Assembly (NCBI GenBank): GCA_017626395.1
Contig: JAGAIU010000038.1
Location: 1 to 32,317 of the forward strand
Direction of reading: 5' to 3'
Length of the DNA stretch: 32,317 nt
DNA from: Clostridia bacterium
GTDB lineage: Bacteria > Bacillota > Clostridia > TANB77 > CAG-465
Part shown: positions 1-7,847 of the stretch, one piece after another
Position numbering within the stretch: the stretch's first letter is position 1
Layout: the number at the start of each line of letters is the position of its first letter
Position numbers and translations under genes: made by a program
Notes under the pieces: generated by a model
Seen by the model: the letters and a program-made list of their open reading frames with translations, nothing else
Told to the model about the DNA's origin: nothing
The model's database searches: none

Positions 1-2
1 AT

Positions 3-71
3 CAAATAAAAGAAGACATGATGTCAGATCAAATAACAATAAAAGAATATATAGATCCTTTTAAAGGATAG
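3..71 (+). CDS. C-terminal tail of an unknown protein (partial, cut by window edge)
   Basis: One open plus frame enters from the left edge and ends at TAG 69-71. The visible end reads QIKEDMMSDQITIKEYIDPFKG, a plausible charged C-terminus with the AGA/AAA/ATA codon use of the neighbourhood. The other two plus frames close early or look non-coding. It is followed directly by a structured region and a strong terminator at 153-178, as expected at the end of a transcription unit. I do not recognise the family from 22 residues. Confidence 0.4.
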   Translation, partial: QIKEDMMSDQITIKEYIDPFKG

Positions 72-74
72 CGA

Positions 75-141
75 GTAATGAGCCGCGGTTGTCGTCATAA
101 GATACCTCTTAAGAGGTGGCTCGTGATAGTCCCTTATAGGG
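75..141 (+). other. Structured RNA segment between the partial gene and its terminator
   Basis: Several inverted repeats are packed together. GAGCC at 80-84 pairs with GGCTC at 118-122, extendable with wobbles to 75-84/118-127. It encloses the perfect palindrome ACCTCTTAAGAGGT at 104-117. A small CCCT-TAT-AGGG hairpin follows at 131-141. The segment is richer in G+C than its surroundings. It could be a processed 3' UTR RNA, part of a small RNA, or an element end. No known RNA family was recognised. Confidence 0.4.
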
Positions 142-152
142 TGCAAAGAAAA

Positions 153-178
153 ACTACGGGTTATACCCGTAGTTTTTT
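153..178 (+). terminator. Rho-independent terminator
   Basis: An 8-bp stem, ACTACGGG 153-160 with CCCGTAGT 166-173, has a 5-nt loop and runs directly into a T tract. It ends the transcript of the partial gene at the left edge. Confidence 0.9.
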
Positions 179-284
179 ATTGTTTATATATCTTTTTGTA
201 GAATATTTTCAATTTGATTAAAGTTGGAACTATAACAATTTCAATTTTAGTATTATTAATATATGTGCAGTAAAATAACAAAAA

Positions 285-321
285 CAATAAAAAACAGATA
301 AACTCTCAAAAAAATTTATCT
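285..321 (-). terminator. Terminator of the murA-walJ-rlmH unit
   Basis: Read on the minus strand, AGATAAA (315-321) and TTTATCT (296-302) form a stem, followed by a T-rich run (A-rich on plus, 286-295). It lies 10 nt after the rlmH stop codon. Confidence 0.65.
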
Positions 322-330
322 TTTTAATAA

Positions 331-819
331 CTATTTATGATATGTTTCATTATTTAATATTTTAAATGCTCTAAAAATCTGTTCTAGTAAGAATACACGT
401 ATTAATTGGTGAGGGAAAGTCATTTTAGAAAAGCATATTTTGTCATTACTTAAGCTTAATAATTCTTGACTCATACCAAGACTACCACCAATAACAAATA
501 TAATAGTGGAACTACTATAAGTTTGAATATTATCTATTTTTTCAGCAAATTCTTCTGAAGAATATTGTTTTCCTTTTAAATCTAATAATATAACATTAGA
601 ATTAGGGTATTTTTTTATTTTCTCAATCAACTTATTAGATTCAGATATTTTAATTTGTTCTTCAATAGCAGGTGATGCATTTTGAGGAATTTTATCATCA
701 TCTAATTCAATTATTTCTAATTTAGCATATTTAGAAATTCTTTTTTCATATTCTTCAATTAATTCTTTTAATGATTTCTCTCTAATTTTTCCAACACATA
801 ATACTTTAATATTTAACAT
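331..819 (-). CDS. rlmH: 23S rRNA (pseudouridine1915-N3)-methyltransferase RlmH
   Basis: RlmH is a SPOUT-class enzyme that uses S-adenosylmethionine to N3-methylate pseudouridine 1915 in helix 69 of 23S rRNA, on assembled 70S ribosomes. The 162-residue length fits the family (about 155-160). The knot region holds IGGSLGM (110-116), and the C-terminal signature HQLIRVFLLEQIFRAFKI...YHK is intact. The ATG overlaps the end of the upstream hydrolase gene by 7 nt, indicating translational coupling. It is the last gene of a minus-strand unit with murA and the WalJ-like hydrolase, an association common in Firmicutes. Confidence 0.97.
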   Translation of the reverse strand: MLNIKVLCVGKIREKSLKELIEEYEKRISKYAKLEIIELDDDKIPQNASPAIEEQIKISESNKLIEKIKKYPNSNVILLDLKGKQYSSEEFAEKIDNIQTYSSSTIIFVIGGSLGMSQELLSLSNDKICFSKMTFPHQLIRVFLLEQIFRAFKILNNETYHK

Positions 820-1607
820 ATTATATACTCCTCACTAGATAATGTTTTAGAAGCAAAATTTAATTCTACTTGAGTAGGATCTATACCGTTTTGAGATAGG
901 ATAGACTCTATAGTTTGTTTTGCAAGTTCTTGATTGTTATTATTCTCACTTAAGTGAGCAAATAAGAATCTGTTATGACCTTGTTTAGCAAGTTGTGCTA
1001 CAGCATGTCCACAAGCATCGTTAGATAGGTGTCCTGTAACACTTTTAATACGTCTTTTTAAAAGGAAAGGATATTTACCAAACTCTAACATTGCTTCATC
1101 ATAATTGGATTCTAAGATAGTGTAGTCGCTATCTGCAAGGTTATCCATTACATCATTAGATACATATCCTAAATCTGTAGCAAATGTAATGATTGAAGTA
1201 TCATCGCTTAATTTATATCCACAAGGCATCGCAGCATCGTGAGATGTTTCAAATGGATAAATTGTTATATCTTTAATTTTAAAAGGAGAATCATAATGTA
1301 TAGGAATAATATTTGATGGAATATTTTTGCTATCCATTTCTTCTTTTAAAAATTTAGCAGTATCGCCACATGCATATATAGGGATATCATTTTTTCTACA
1401 TATAAGAGGTAAGCCTTTGATGTGGTCTGAATGTTCGTGTGTAATTAATATAGCATCTATATCTTTAATAGTAAGCCCAATACTTTTAAGGCCATCATTA
1501 ATTGCTTTATAGCTAACACCAACATCAATTAAAATATTAGTACTAGAAGAGGCAATATGAAACATATTGCCTGAACTAGAACTATATAAAGGATGTACAC
1601 TAAACAT
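813..1607 (-). CDS. walJ: WalJ/YycJ-like metallo-beta-lactamase-fold hydrolase
   Basis: 264-residue cytoplasmic MBL-fold protein of the YycJ/WalJ family. The N-terminus (PLYSSSSGN) matches the family's SLxSGSxGN start. The metal-binding motif HEHSDH is at 57-62, followed by later conserved histidine/aspartate positions (FATD, TGHLSN, FAHLS). In Firmicutes this family is usually linked to the walRK regulon and has been proposed to act in coordinating DNA replication with cell-wall metabolism. Here no WalRK genes are visible; the neighbours are murA upstream (2-nt gap) and rlmH downstream (7-nt overlap). The fold is certain, the exact substrate is not. Confidence 0.9.
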   Translation of the reverse strand: MFSVHPLYSSSSGNMFHIASSSTNILIDVGVSYKAINDGLKSIGLTIKDIDAILITHEHSDHIKGLPLICRKNDIPIYACGDTAKFLKEEMDSKNIPSNIIPIHYDSPFKIKDITIYPFETSHDAAMPCGYKLSDDTSIITFATDLGYVSNDVMDNLADSDYTILESNYDEAMLEFGKYPFLLKRRIKSVTGHLSNDACGHAVAQLAKQGHNRFLFAHLSENNNNQELAKQTIESILSQNGIDPTQVELNFASKTLSSEEYIIC

Positions 1608-1609
1608 TA

Positions 1610-2884
1610 TTATTTGTCATCCTCAGTTTTAACGTAATCTATTTGAGCACCTAACTTAGCAAATTTACCAACTATATCTTCATAACCTCTTAATATGTGA
1701 TGTATATCATAAACTTCAGTTTCGCCTTCTGCAACAAGCCCTGCAATAATCATAGCAGCACCAGCTCTTAAGTCATGAGCTTTAACTGGAGCAGCATATA
1801 ATTTTTCTACACCTTTAAATATAGCTGTAGAGCCATGAGCATTAATATCTGCACCCATTTTTGCAAGTTCATCTGTATATTGGAATCTAGATTCCCAAAT
1901 TGTCTCAACTATTGTTCCTGTTGAATCTCCAAGAGTAAGTAGAAGAGAAGTTTGAGGTTGCATATCTGTTGGGAAACCAGGATAAGGCATAGTTTTTATA
2001 CTAATAGAAGTAGGTCTTTTATCCATAGTAACTCTAATATCTGATTCAAATTCTTCTACAGTAGCACCAGCTTCAATAAGCTTAGCTGTAATAGGTTCCA
2101 TATGCTTTGGAATACAGTTTTTAATTAATACATCACCTTTAGTTACTGCAGCAGCAACCATAAATGTTCCTGTTTCTATTTGGTCAGGTATAATAGAGTA
2201 AGGAGATTTTTGTTTTAATTCTTTTACACCAGTAATTTTAATTGTATCTGTACCAGCACCTTTAATTTTAGCTCCCATTGAATTTAAGAAGTTAGCTAAA
2301 TCTACAATATGAGGTTCTTTAGCAACATTCTCAAGTGTAGTAGTTCCTTCTGCTAAAATAGCAGCAAGTATTGCATTCATTGTAGAACCAACTGATACAA
2401 CATCAAAGAAGATATTAGTGCCTTTTAGTTGTTCTGTTTTTGAAGTATATACATTACCGTTACGAACTATAACTTTAGCACCTAATTTTTTAAATGCTTT
2501 AATATGTTGGTCGATAGGTCTTGCTCCAAGTTTACAACCACCAGGAAGGCCGATTTGAACTTTATCAAATCTACCAATTAAAGCTCCTATTAAATAATAT
2601 GAAGCTCTAAATTTACTAGTTAGCTCGTAAGAAGCAATAGCAGAATTAACTTCAGAGTTATCTATTATTAATTCATTTTTAGATACATATTCTATTTTAG
2701 ATCCCAAAGATTCTAATATTTTGCAATAAGCACGAATATCGCTAATGTCTGGGACATTTTCTAAATGACATTTTCCTTTTACTAAAAGGGTTGCAGGTAG
2801 AATAGCTACAGCTGCGTTTTTTGCACCACTAATTGTTACTTCGCCTTGTAGACGACATGGGCCATGGACAACAAATTTTTCCAT
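1610..2884 (-). CDS. murA: UDP-N-acetylglucosamine 1-carboxyvinyltransferase MurA
   Basis: MurA transfers enolpyruvate from PEP to UDP-GlcNAc, the first committed step of peptidoglycan synthesis in the cytoplasm. The 424 residues include the N-terminal SGAKNAA motif (19-25) and the active-site loop LPGGCKLGARP with catalytic Cys117. That Cys (not Asp) form is normally fosfomycin-sensitive. The start is taken at ATG 2884-2882, because the upstream in-frame TTG at 2899 would put the GGAGGA ribosome site inside the coding region. A good promoter lies 54 nt upstream. First confident gene of the murA-walJ-rlmH unit. Confidence 0.97.
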   Translation of the reverse strand: MEKFVVHGPCRLQGEVTISGAKNAAVAILPATLLVKGKCHLENVPDISDIRAYCKILESLGSKIEYVSKNELIIDNSEVNSAIASYELTSKFRASYYLIGALIGRFDKVQIGLPGGCKLGARPIDQHIKAFKKLGAKVIVRNGNVYTSKTEQLKGTNIFFDVVSVGSTMNAILAAILAEGTTTLENVAKEPHIVDLANFLNSMGAKIKGAGTDTIKITGVKELKQKSPYSIIPDQIETGTFMVAAAVTKGDVLIKNCIPKHMEPITAKLIEAGATVEEFESDIRVTMDKRPTSISIKTMPYPGFPTDMQPQTSLLLTLGDSTGTIVETIWESRFQYTDELAKMGADINAHGSTAIFKGVEKLYAAPVKAHDLRAGAAMIIAGLVAEGETEVYDIHHILRGYEDIVGKFAKLGAQIDYVKTEDDK

Positions 2885-2937
2885 ATATATTTCCTCCAAT
2901 CCATAATTTTAATAATGATATTATTAAGTCAACAATG

Positions 2938-2966
2938 AGTATACCATAGAAAAACAAAAAAAACAA
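2938..2966 (-). promoter_or_regulatory. Promoter of murA unit
   Basis: On the minus strand, TTGTTT (2961-2966), a 17-bp spacer and TATACT (2938-2943) with a TGG extended -10. It starts right behind the stop codon of the small upstream ORF. Confidence 0.75.
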
Positions 2967-2971
2967 TAATT

Positions 2972-3184
2972 TTACAATTTATATTTTTTCTTGAAGGAAT
3001 TTAGGTAGCATCCAATATTATTTGTAAAAGAGGATAGAGTGTTCTCAACACAGGCTAAATCTGAAATAAAAGAGAGTTGTTTGCCTGTCATATAATGAGA
3101 ATTACCTAAAGGAAGCTTTACATTACCTGCACATAAAAAATTCTTTAAAAATTTTCTTGGATTAATAGTATTTATATGTATCAC
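2972..3184 (-). CDS. Possible small protein, unknown, non-standard start
   Basis: An open frame of 70 codons if begun at GTG 3184-3182. It ends just before the murA promoter. The only ribosome site is a perfect AGGAGGTGAT (3179-3188), but it overlaps that GTG, and no ATG/GTG/TTG stands at normal spacing after it; the in-frame codons there are CAT, ATA, AAT. The predicted peptide has three cysteines and a lysine-rich end (KKKYKL), with no signal peptide or known domain. Codons such as CTC, TCC and TTC are unusual for neighbouring genes. It may be a real small gene using ATA, a leader peptide or a remnant. Confidence 0.3.
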   Translation of the reverse strand: MIHINTINPRKFLKNFLCAGNVKLPLGNSHYMTGKQLSFISDLACVENTLSSFTNNIGCYLNSFKKKYKL

Positions 3185-3313
3185 CTCCTATAATATTATA
3201 TGAAAAATTTAAATATTAGACATTAAAGTTACAAAATAATGTAAACTAAAGCAGATATACATACGATAAATTTAGTTATTGAAGAAAAAAGTTGTAAAAA
3301 TCTTCAAAAAAAC

Positions 3314-3342
3314 TTGTATTTTTAGAACAACTATGTTAAAAT
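3314..3342 (+). promoter_or_regulatory. Promoter of rpmE
   Basis: TTGTAT (3314-3319), a 17-bp spacer and TAAAAT (3337-3342), preceded by TGT (extended -10). It lies 47 nt before the rpmE start. Confidence 0.75.
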
Positions 3343-3388
3343 ATCAAAGTAATGATTTGAAATACTAGTGATAGGGAAGGTGAAAAGA

Positions 3389-3595
3389 ATGAAAAAAGAT
3401 ATACAACCAAATTACGGAAAATCTACAATTAGATGTGTTTGCGGTAATGTTATTGAAACTGGTTCTATAAAAGAAGAAATGAGAGTTGATACATGTAGTG
3501 CATGTCATCCATTCTTCACTGGTCAAAAACAAGCAATATCTAGTCAAGGTAGAGCTGCTAAATTCATGGAAAAATATGGAATTAAACAAAAATAG
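3389..3595 (+). CDS. rpmE: 50S ribosomal protein L31
   Basis: 68-residue L31 of the zinc-binding (C+) type, with CVCG (CxC) near residue 17 and CSAC (CxxC) near 37, followed by the signature HPFFTGQKQ. The start is ATG 3389 after GGGAAGGTG; an in-frame GTG at 3368 precedes the ribosome site and is rejected. It has its own promoter and a strong terminator, then comes DUF1385-prmC, the usual Firmicute order (rpmE, DUF1385, prmC). Confidence 0.97.
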   Translation: MKKDIQPNYGKSTIRCVCGNVIETGSIKEEMRVDTCSACHPFFTGQKQAISSQGRAAKFMEKYGIKQK

Positions 3596-3610
3596 TAGTG
3601 TAAATAAATT

Positions 3611-3639
3611 AGAGTACCTTAAATGGTACTCTTTTTTTA
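3611..3639 (+). terminator. Terminator of rpmE
   Basis: AGAGTACC 3611-3618 pairs with GGTACTCT 3625-3632, followed by seven T. Confidence 0.92.
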
Positions 3640-3646
3640 TTATTTC

Positions 3647-3655
3647 TGATATAAT
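3647..3655 (+). promoter_or_regulatory. Extended -10 promoter of DUF1385-prmC
   Basis: TGATATAAT is a perfect extended -10. The -35 position (3627-3632) falls in the rpmE terminator stem and matches poorly. The gene starts 30 nt downstream after AAAGGAG. Confidence 0.55.
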
Positions 3656-3684
3656 ATAAAATGTATATATAAAAAGGAGATAAT

Positions 3685-5412
3685 ATGAAAAATAAGAAAA
3701 TTAAAGTTGGAGGAGTAGCTCTATTTAATGGAATAATGTTTAGCTCTGAATATAGACAAGCAGTAGTTCAAAAAAATGGAGATAAAATAAAGTGCAGAAC
3801 AAGTGAATATAGAAAAGATAAAAACTTATTATCTAAAATACCAATATTAAGAGGTATTTTAGGTCTGTCTTCACAAGTAGGAAATGCAACACCTGAATTT
3901 GTATCTTCAAGTGGAGAAAAGCCAGATAGTAAAATTAATACTATACTAACATATTTATTAGTAATAATAGTAGTAATTGGTCTACCTATGTTTTGTTCAT
4001 TAATTGTACCTCAAGCATATAGAAGCTTGGTACAAGCTATAATTGTTATATTAGAATTTACACTATATCTATTGGCAGCTAAATATACAAAAGAATTAGA
4101 AAAAGTATTTATGTATCATGGTGCCGAACATAAAGCAGTAAATGCATATGAAAATTTAGATGAAGAAGATATAACTATTGAGAATATACGTAAACAAAAA
4201 AGATTCCATAAAAGATGTGGTGGCAATTTTGTAGTATATCTAGTACTTTTAACAATAATAGCTATATTTGTTTTACCTATAGAAAATTTACTTTTAAAAG
4301 CAGTAGTTTTAATGCTTGTATCTGTATTAAATATAGGGATAGCATATGAGATAGTAAATATATTATCATTGCTTCCTAAATGCTTAGATTTTATCAATTA
4401 TCCAGCAACACTAATACAATATTTTACAACTAAAGAACCTACAGATGATATGATTAAGCTTGCAATGTATGGTGTACTTGCAGCAGCTAGAGAGAAAAAA
4501 GAAATTGAAATATATAAGTATATAAATAGATATGTAAAACATAACTTAAAGGAACAAGAATATGACGTACAAGATATATATTCAATACTTGAATTTGTAA
4601 CTAAAGTAGATAGAAATAGAATATATCTTCAAAAAGATACTATGTTATTAAATATTAACCAAGAAATACAAGCAGATACATTATTAGATAAATATTATAA
4701 TGAAAAATATCCATTACAATATATAACGCATAAACAATACTTCTTTAAAGAACAATACTATGTAGATGAGAATGTATTAATACCAAGACAAGATAGTGAA
4801 ATATTAGTAGAGAAAGCATTAGAATATATACAAGCAGAACAAATTACTAAAATAATAGATTTATGTACTGGTAGTGGTGCTCTTGGTATATCTATTGCTA
4901 AAAATGCTGTAACAGATGCAACAGTTGAACTTATAGATATATCACAAGGTGCTTTAGGTGTAGCAAATAGAAATATACATTCAAATGGTGTGTTTGGTAA
5001 AGTAATTACATTACATTCAAATTTACTTGAAGAAAAAATAAAACAAATAAATAATGTAGTAAATACAGAAAATACAGAAGATTTAATAGAAAATGCTAAA
5101 TATGAAATGATAGTATCTAATCCACCATATATAAGAACGGAAGTAATTGCTTCATTACAAGAGGAAGTTCAAAAAGAACCACATCTTGCACTTGATGGTG
5201 GAAAAACAGGTATGGATTTTTATATTAGAATATTTAAAGAGGCAAAACAAGTATTAAGAAATAATGGATTATTAATACTTGAAATAGGATATGATCAATT
5301 AGAAGAAATAAAAGAATTAGTAAAGGAAAATAATGAATTTAAAATATTAGAAGCCGTAAAAGATTACGGCGGAAATGATAGGGTGGTAATATGTCGTTTT
5401 CAGGACAAGTAA
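3685..5412 (+). CDS. prmC: Fusion: DUF1385 (YqhQ-like) membrane protein + PrmC release-factor methyltransferase
   Basis: A single 575-residue frame joins two proteins that are usually separate neighbours. The N-terminal part (about 1-270) is DUF1385/YqhQ-like: several membrane segments and the signature YHGAEHKAVNAYE at 144-156. The C-terminal part (about 290-575) is PrmC/HemK, which methylates the Gln of the GGQ motif in release factors RF1/RF2. It has the helical N-domain, the SAM-binding CTGSG at 394-398 and catalytic NPPY at 479-482. No stop or ribosome site separates the halves, so PrmC should be tethered to the membrane. The end overlaps whiA by 22 nt. Site TAAAGAGGC at 5235-5243 encodes part of FKEAK. 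No prfA follows. Confidence 0.9.
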   Translation: MKNKKIKVGGVALFNGIMFSSEYRQAVVQKNGDKIKCRTSEYRKDKNLLSKIPILRGILGLSSQVGNATPEFVSSSGEKPDSKINTILTYLLVIIVVIGLPMFCSLIVPQAYRSLVQAIIVILEFTLYLLAAKYTKELEKVFMYHGAEHKAVNAYENLDEEDITIENIRKQKRFHKRCGGNFVVYLVLLTIIAIFVLPIENLLLKAVVLMLVSVLNIGIAYEIVNILSLLPKCLDFINYPATLIQYFTTKEPTDDMIKLAMYGVLAAAREKKEIEIYKYINRYVKHNLKEQEYDVQDIYSILEFVTKVDRNRIYLQKDTMLLNINQEIQADTLLDKYYNEKYPLQYITHKQYFFKEQYYVDENVLIPRQDSEILVEKALEYIQAEQITKIIDLCTGSGALGISIAKNAVTDATVELIDISQGALGVANRNIHSNGVFGKVITLHSNLLEEKIKQINNVVNTENTEDLIENAKYEMIVSNPPYIRTEVIASLQEEVQKEPHLALDGGKTGMDFYIRIFKEAKQVLRNNGLLILEIGYDQLEEIKELVKENNEFKILEAVKDYGGNDRVVICRFQDK

Positions 5413-6140
5413 GAGAAGAAATATTAGAATATTATAGTAAGAAAAGAGATCCTTATTTAATAAAAGCAGAAAGATTTGGAGAATATCTAACAGAAGCTCA
5501 ATATAAAAATGACTTAATGGAAGATTTTAGTGACTATTTTGATATCTCTAATCTATCTGAGGAAGAAATTAAAACAGTAATAAAAGGTGTATTTCTTGCA
5601 AGTGGTTGTATAGTAGATCCTAATAGTGATTATAGATTTGAAGCAAGTTTTAAAAATAAAGCATGTGCAGAATACTTTTTAGATATACTTGCATTATTAG
5701 ACTTTACACCCAAATTAGTTAAAAGAACAAAAGCTAGTGTATATGTAGTATATTTTAAAGAATCTGAACAAATATCATATATGTTAAGTTTACTTGAAGC
5801 TAATAGATGTATGTTAAAATTTGAGGAAATACGTGTAATAAAAGATGTAAATAATTCTAAAAATAGAATGAGTAATTGTGAGGTGGCAAATGCAGCTAAA
5901 GCAATTAATTCGGCATTAATACAACTTGATGCTATAAAAACAATAAGAGATAAGAAAAGGTTTTCTATGTTATCTGAAAAATTAAAATATACTGCCTCTT
6001 TAAGAGAACAGTATCCAACAGCAACTTTAGAAGAAATTGCATCTAAAACAGAAGGTAAAGATAAAATATCTAAATCTGGGCTAAAACATAGACTAGATAA
6101 ACTAATACAAATAGCAGAAGATTTGAAGAATGATGAGTAG
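5391..6140 (+). CDS. whiA: WhiA-family DNA-binding protein, short form
   Basis: 249 residues. WhiA proteins combine LAGLIDADG-like domains, which have lost endonuclease activity, with a C-terminal helix-turn-helix. They act in sporulation/division control in Actinobacteria and in division or chromosome segregation in Firmicutes. The N-terminus (MSFSGQVREEI) is canonical, the segment around IKGVFLASGCI is the LAGLIDADG-like core, and residues about 200-246 (LREQYPTATLEEIA...SGLKHRL) are the HTH. The usual length is about 310-330, and roughly 60-70 residues between start and core seem to be missing. It overlaps prmC by 22 nt. Its stop codon lies inside the terminator stem. A TAAAGAGGC site (reverse) at 5994-6002 encodes ASL. 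Confidence 0.88.
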   Translation: MSFSGQVREEILEYYSKKRDPYLIKAERFGEYLTEAQYKNDLMEDFSDYFDISNLSEEEIKTVIKGVFLASGCIVDPNSDYRFEASFKNKACAEYFLDILALLDFTPKLVKRTKASVYVVYFKESEQISYMLSLLEANRCMLKFEEIRVIKDVNNSKNRMSNCEVANAAKAINSALIQLDAIKTIRDKKRFSMLSEKLKYTASLREQYPTATLEEIASKTEGKDKISKSGLKHRLDKLIQIAEDLKNDE

Positions 6141-6161
6141 TTTAAATACTACTCATTTTTA
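6133..6161 (+). terminator. Terminator of prmC-whiA
   Basis: ATGAGTAGT 6133-6141 pairs with ACTACTCAT 6148-6156, followed by a T run. The whiA stop codon TAG is part of the stem. Confidence 0.88.
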
Positions 6162-6184
6162 TTTTACGCTTTTTGTCACTATCC

Positions 6185-6213
6185 TTGAAATGGCAAAATC
6201 TTTATGATAGAAT
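6185..6213 (+). promoter_or_regulatory. Promoter of hemW-GNAT-polA-SLT unit
   Basis: TTGAAA (6185-6190), a 17-bp spacer and TAGAAT (6208-6213) with a TGA extended -10. It lies 27 nt before the hemW ATG. Confidence 0.8.
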
Positions 6214-6240
6214 AAGAACAGACTTGAAGGAGTAATAATT

Positions 6241-7386
6241 ATGAACAATGACATAGGAATATATATACATATACCATTTTGTCTTCAAAAGTGTTTTTAT
6301 TGTGATTTCAACTCATATGCAAATAAGCAAGAATTAGTAGAAAAATACACATTTGCACTATGTAATGAAATACTTAAAAATGCTGAGATATTGAGTCAAT
6401 ATAAGATATCAACAATTTATATAGGTGGAGGTACACCATCATATATAGATTCTAAATATATAAAGCAAATACTAGATACATTACTTTTATTTGTAGATAA
6501 AGAATACTTAAAAGAAGTAACTATTGAGGTAAATCCTAATAGTGTAACAGAAGAAAAATTAAAAGTGTATAAAGAATCTGGAGTAAATAGATTAAGTATA
6601 GGACTACAATCTAACCATAACGATATATTAAAGAAAATAGGTAGAGCACATAAAATAGAAGAATTTGAAAAAGCTTTAGATTTAGCAAATAAAGTAGGAT
6701 TTACTAATATATCTGCAGACTTAATATATCCATTACCAGATTTAGATTTAAATAGATTTAATGAGACATTAGATTATATACTAAATTTAAAAGATAAAAA
6801 TATAAAACATATTTCTATATATAATTTAGAAATACATGAAAATACAAAACTTAAGTTTTTATTAGATGAAGGATATGTAACTTTAGTAGATGAAGATGAA
6901 GAATATGAAATGTATACTGCTTTAAATAAAAGATTTAAAGAGGCAGGATATAATAGATATGAAATATCAAATTATTCTATACAAGGATATGAATCTAATC
7001 ATAATCTAAGATATTGGAATCAAAGCTTATATTTAGGATTTGGAGCAGGAGCTTCAAGTTTCTTTGGTGGCAGTAGATATAGAAATGAAAATAGTATAGA
7101 AAAATATATAAGTTATTTAGATAAAGGTATTAGTATTATAGCTGAAAAAGAAGATTTAGACTTACTTTCTCTTATGAAAGAATATGTAATGCTAGCTTTA
7201 AGAAAAATCGAAGGATTAGATGTAACTAATTTTAAAAGTAAATATAAAAAAGATGTATATGAACTATTCTCAGAAGAACTAAATAGCCTTATAAATGATG
7301 GTTTATTAGAAAAAGAAGGAAACTATATACATTTAACACAAAGAGGTCTTGAAGTGGCAAATTTAGTTTGGGAGAAATTTGTATGA
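6241..7386 (+). CDS. hemW: HemW-like radical SAM protein
   Basis: 381 residues. Cys14, Cys18 and Cys21 (CLQKCFYC) form the radical-SAM 4Fe-4S motif, and GGGTPS at about 62-67 is the SAM site. The Phe after the third cysteine (CDF rather than CxC) and HNLRYW...YLGFGAGA assign it to HemW, not to true HemN. HemW is a heme-binding protein proposed to deliver heme to membrane cytochromes; many databases still call it oxygen-independent coproporphyrinogen III oxidase-like. The C-terminus has the HemN-type winged-helix region. It is coupled to the next gene by ATGA (7383-7386). TAAAGAGGC at 6936-6944 encodes FKEA. Confidence 0.92.
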   Translation: MNNDIGIYIHIPFCLQKCFYCDFNSYANKQELVEKYTFALCNEILKNAEILSQYKISTIYIGGGTPSYIDSKYIKQILDTLLLFVDKEYLKEVTIEVNPNSVTEEKLKVYKESGVNRLSIGLQSNHNDILKKIGRAHKIEEFEKALDLANKVGFTNISADLIYPLPDLDLNRFNETLDYILNLKDKNIKHISIYNLEIHENTKLKFLLDEGYVTLVDEDEEYEMYTALNKRFKEAGYNRYEISNYSIQGYESNHNLRYWNQSLYLGFGAGASSFFGGSRYRNENSIEKYISYLDKGISIIAEKEDLDLLSLMKEYVMLALRKIEGLDVTNFKSKYKKDVYELFSEELNSLINDGLLEKEGNYIHLTQRGLEVANLVWEKFV

Positions 7387-7847
7387 TAAGGCCCTTAAAC
7401 AAAAGAATAGAAAAAGAGAAAGAAGACATTATAAGTGTATGGTATGATGCAGCAATATCTAGATTTAATTTCTTACCTTTAGATTACTTTAATAAAGAAA
7501 GTAAAGTTTTAAGAGATAACTTGGATTTACATGATACTCTAATATGTGAATACAACGACCAAATACTAGGTTTTATATCAATGATAGATAGTGAGTATAT
7601 ATCATACATATATGTTGATCCTATGTACCAAAATAAAAGAATAGGAACATCACTTATAGATATTTTAAAGGAACAAAAGAATGTATTAAAAGTAAAAGTA
7701 TTTAAAGAGGCAAAGATTAGTGTTGCATTTTTCTTAAGTAAAGGTTTTAAATTTATAGATGAGAAAATAGATACAAATACTAATCAAAAAATATGTTATA
7801 TGGAATGGACAAAAGGAGTAAATAATGGAAAAGTTTTTAATAATTGA
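7383..7847 (+). CDS. GNAT-family N-acetyltransferase
   Basis: 154 residues from ATG 7383, which overlaps the hemW stop as ATGA; an in-frame TTG at 7368 is less likely. The acetyl-CoA binding core is YIYVDPMYQNKRIGTSLI, with QNKRIG as the Q/RxxGxG/A motif near residue 80-85. The later part, VAFFLSKGFK, matches the typical beta5 region. It resembles YjaB-type small GNATs; the substrate is unknown. It overlaps polA by 23 nt, so it is translated within the same transcript. TAAAGAGGC at 7703-7711 encodes FKEA. Confidence 0.85.
   Translation: MIRPLNKRIEKEKEDIISVWYDAAISRFNFLPLDYFNKESKVLRDNLDLHDTLICEYNDQILGFISMIDSEYISYIYVDPMYQNKRIGTSLIDILKEQKNVLKVKVFKEAKISVAFFLSKGFKFIDEKIDTNTNQKICYMEWTKGVNNGKVFNN

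Noticed and set aside
2885..2899. Longer murA start at TTG 2899
   Set aside because: It would place the GGAGGA ribosome site in the coding sequence; ATG 2884 fits spacing and the MurA N-terminus.
4116..4397. Opposite-strand open frames such as this one inside prmC, and similar ones in rpmE, polA, yebC and the dockerin genes
   Set aside because: They are antisense shadows of clear genes with no ribosome sites or recognisable proteins.
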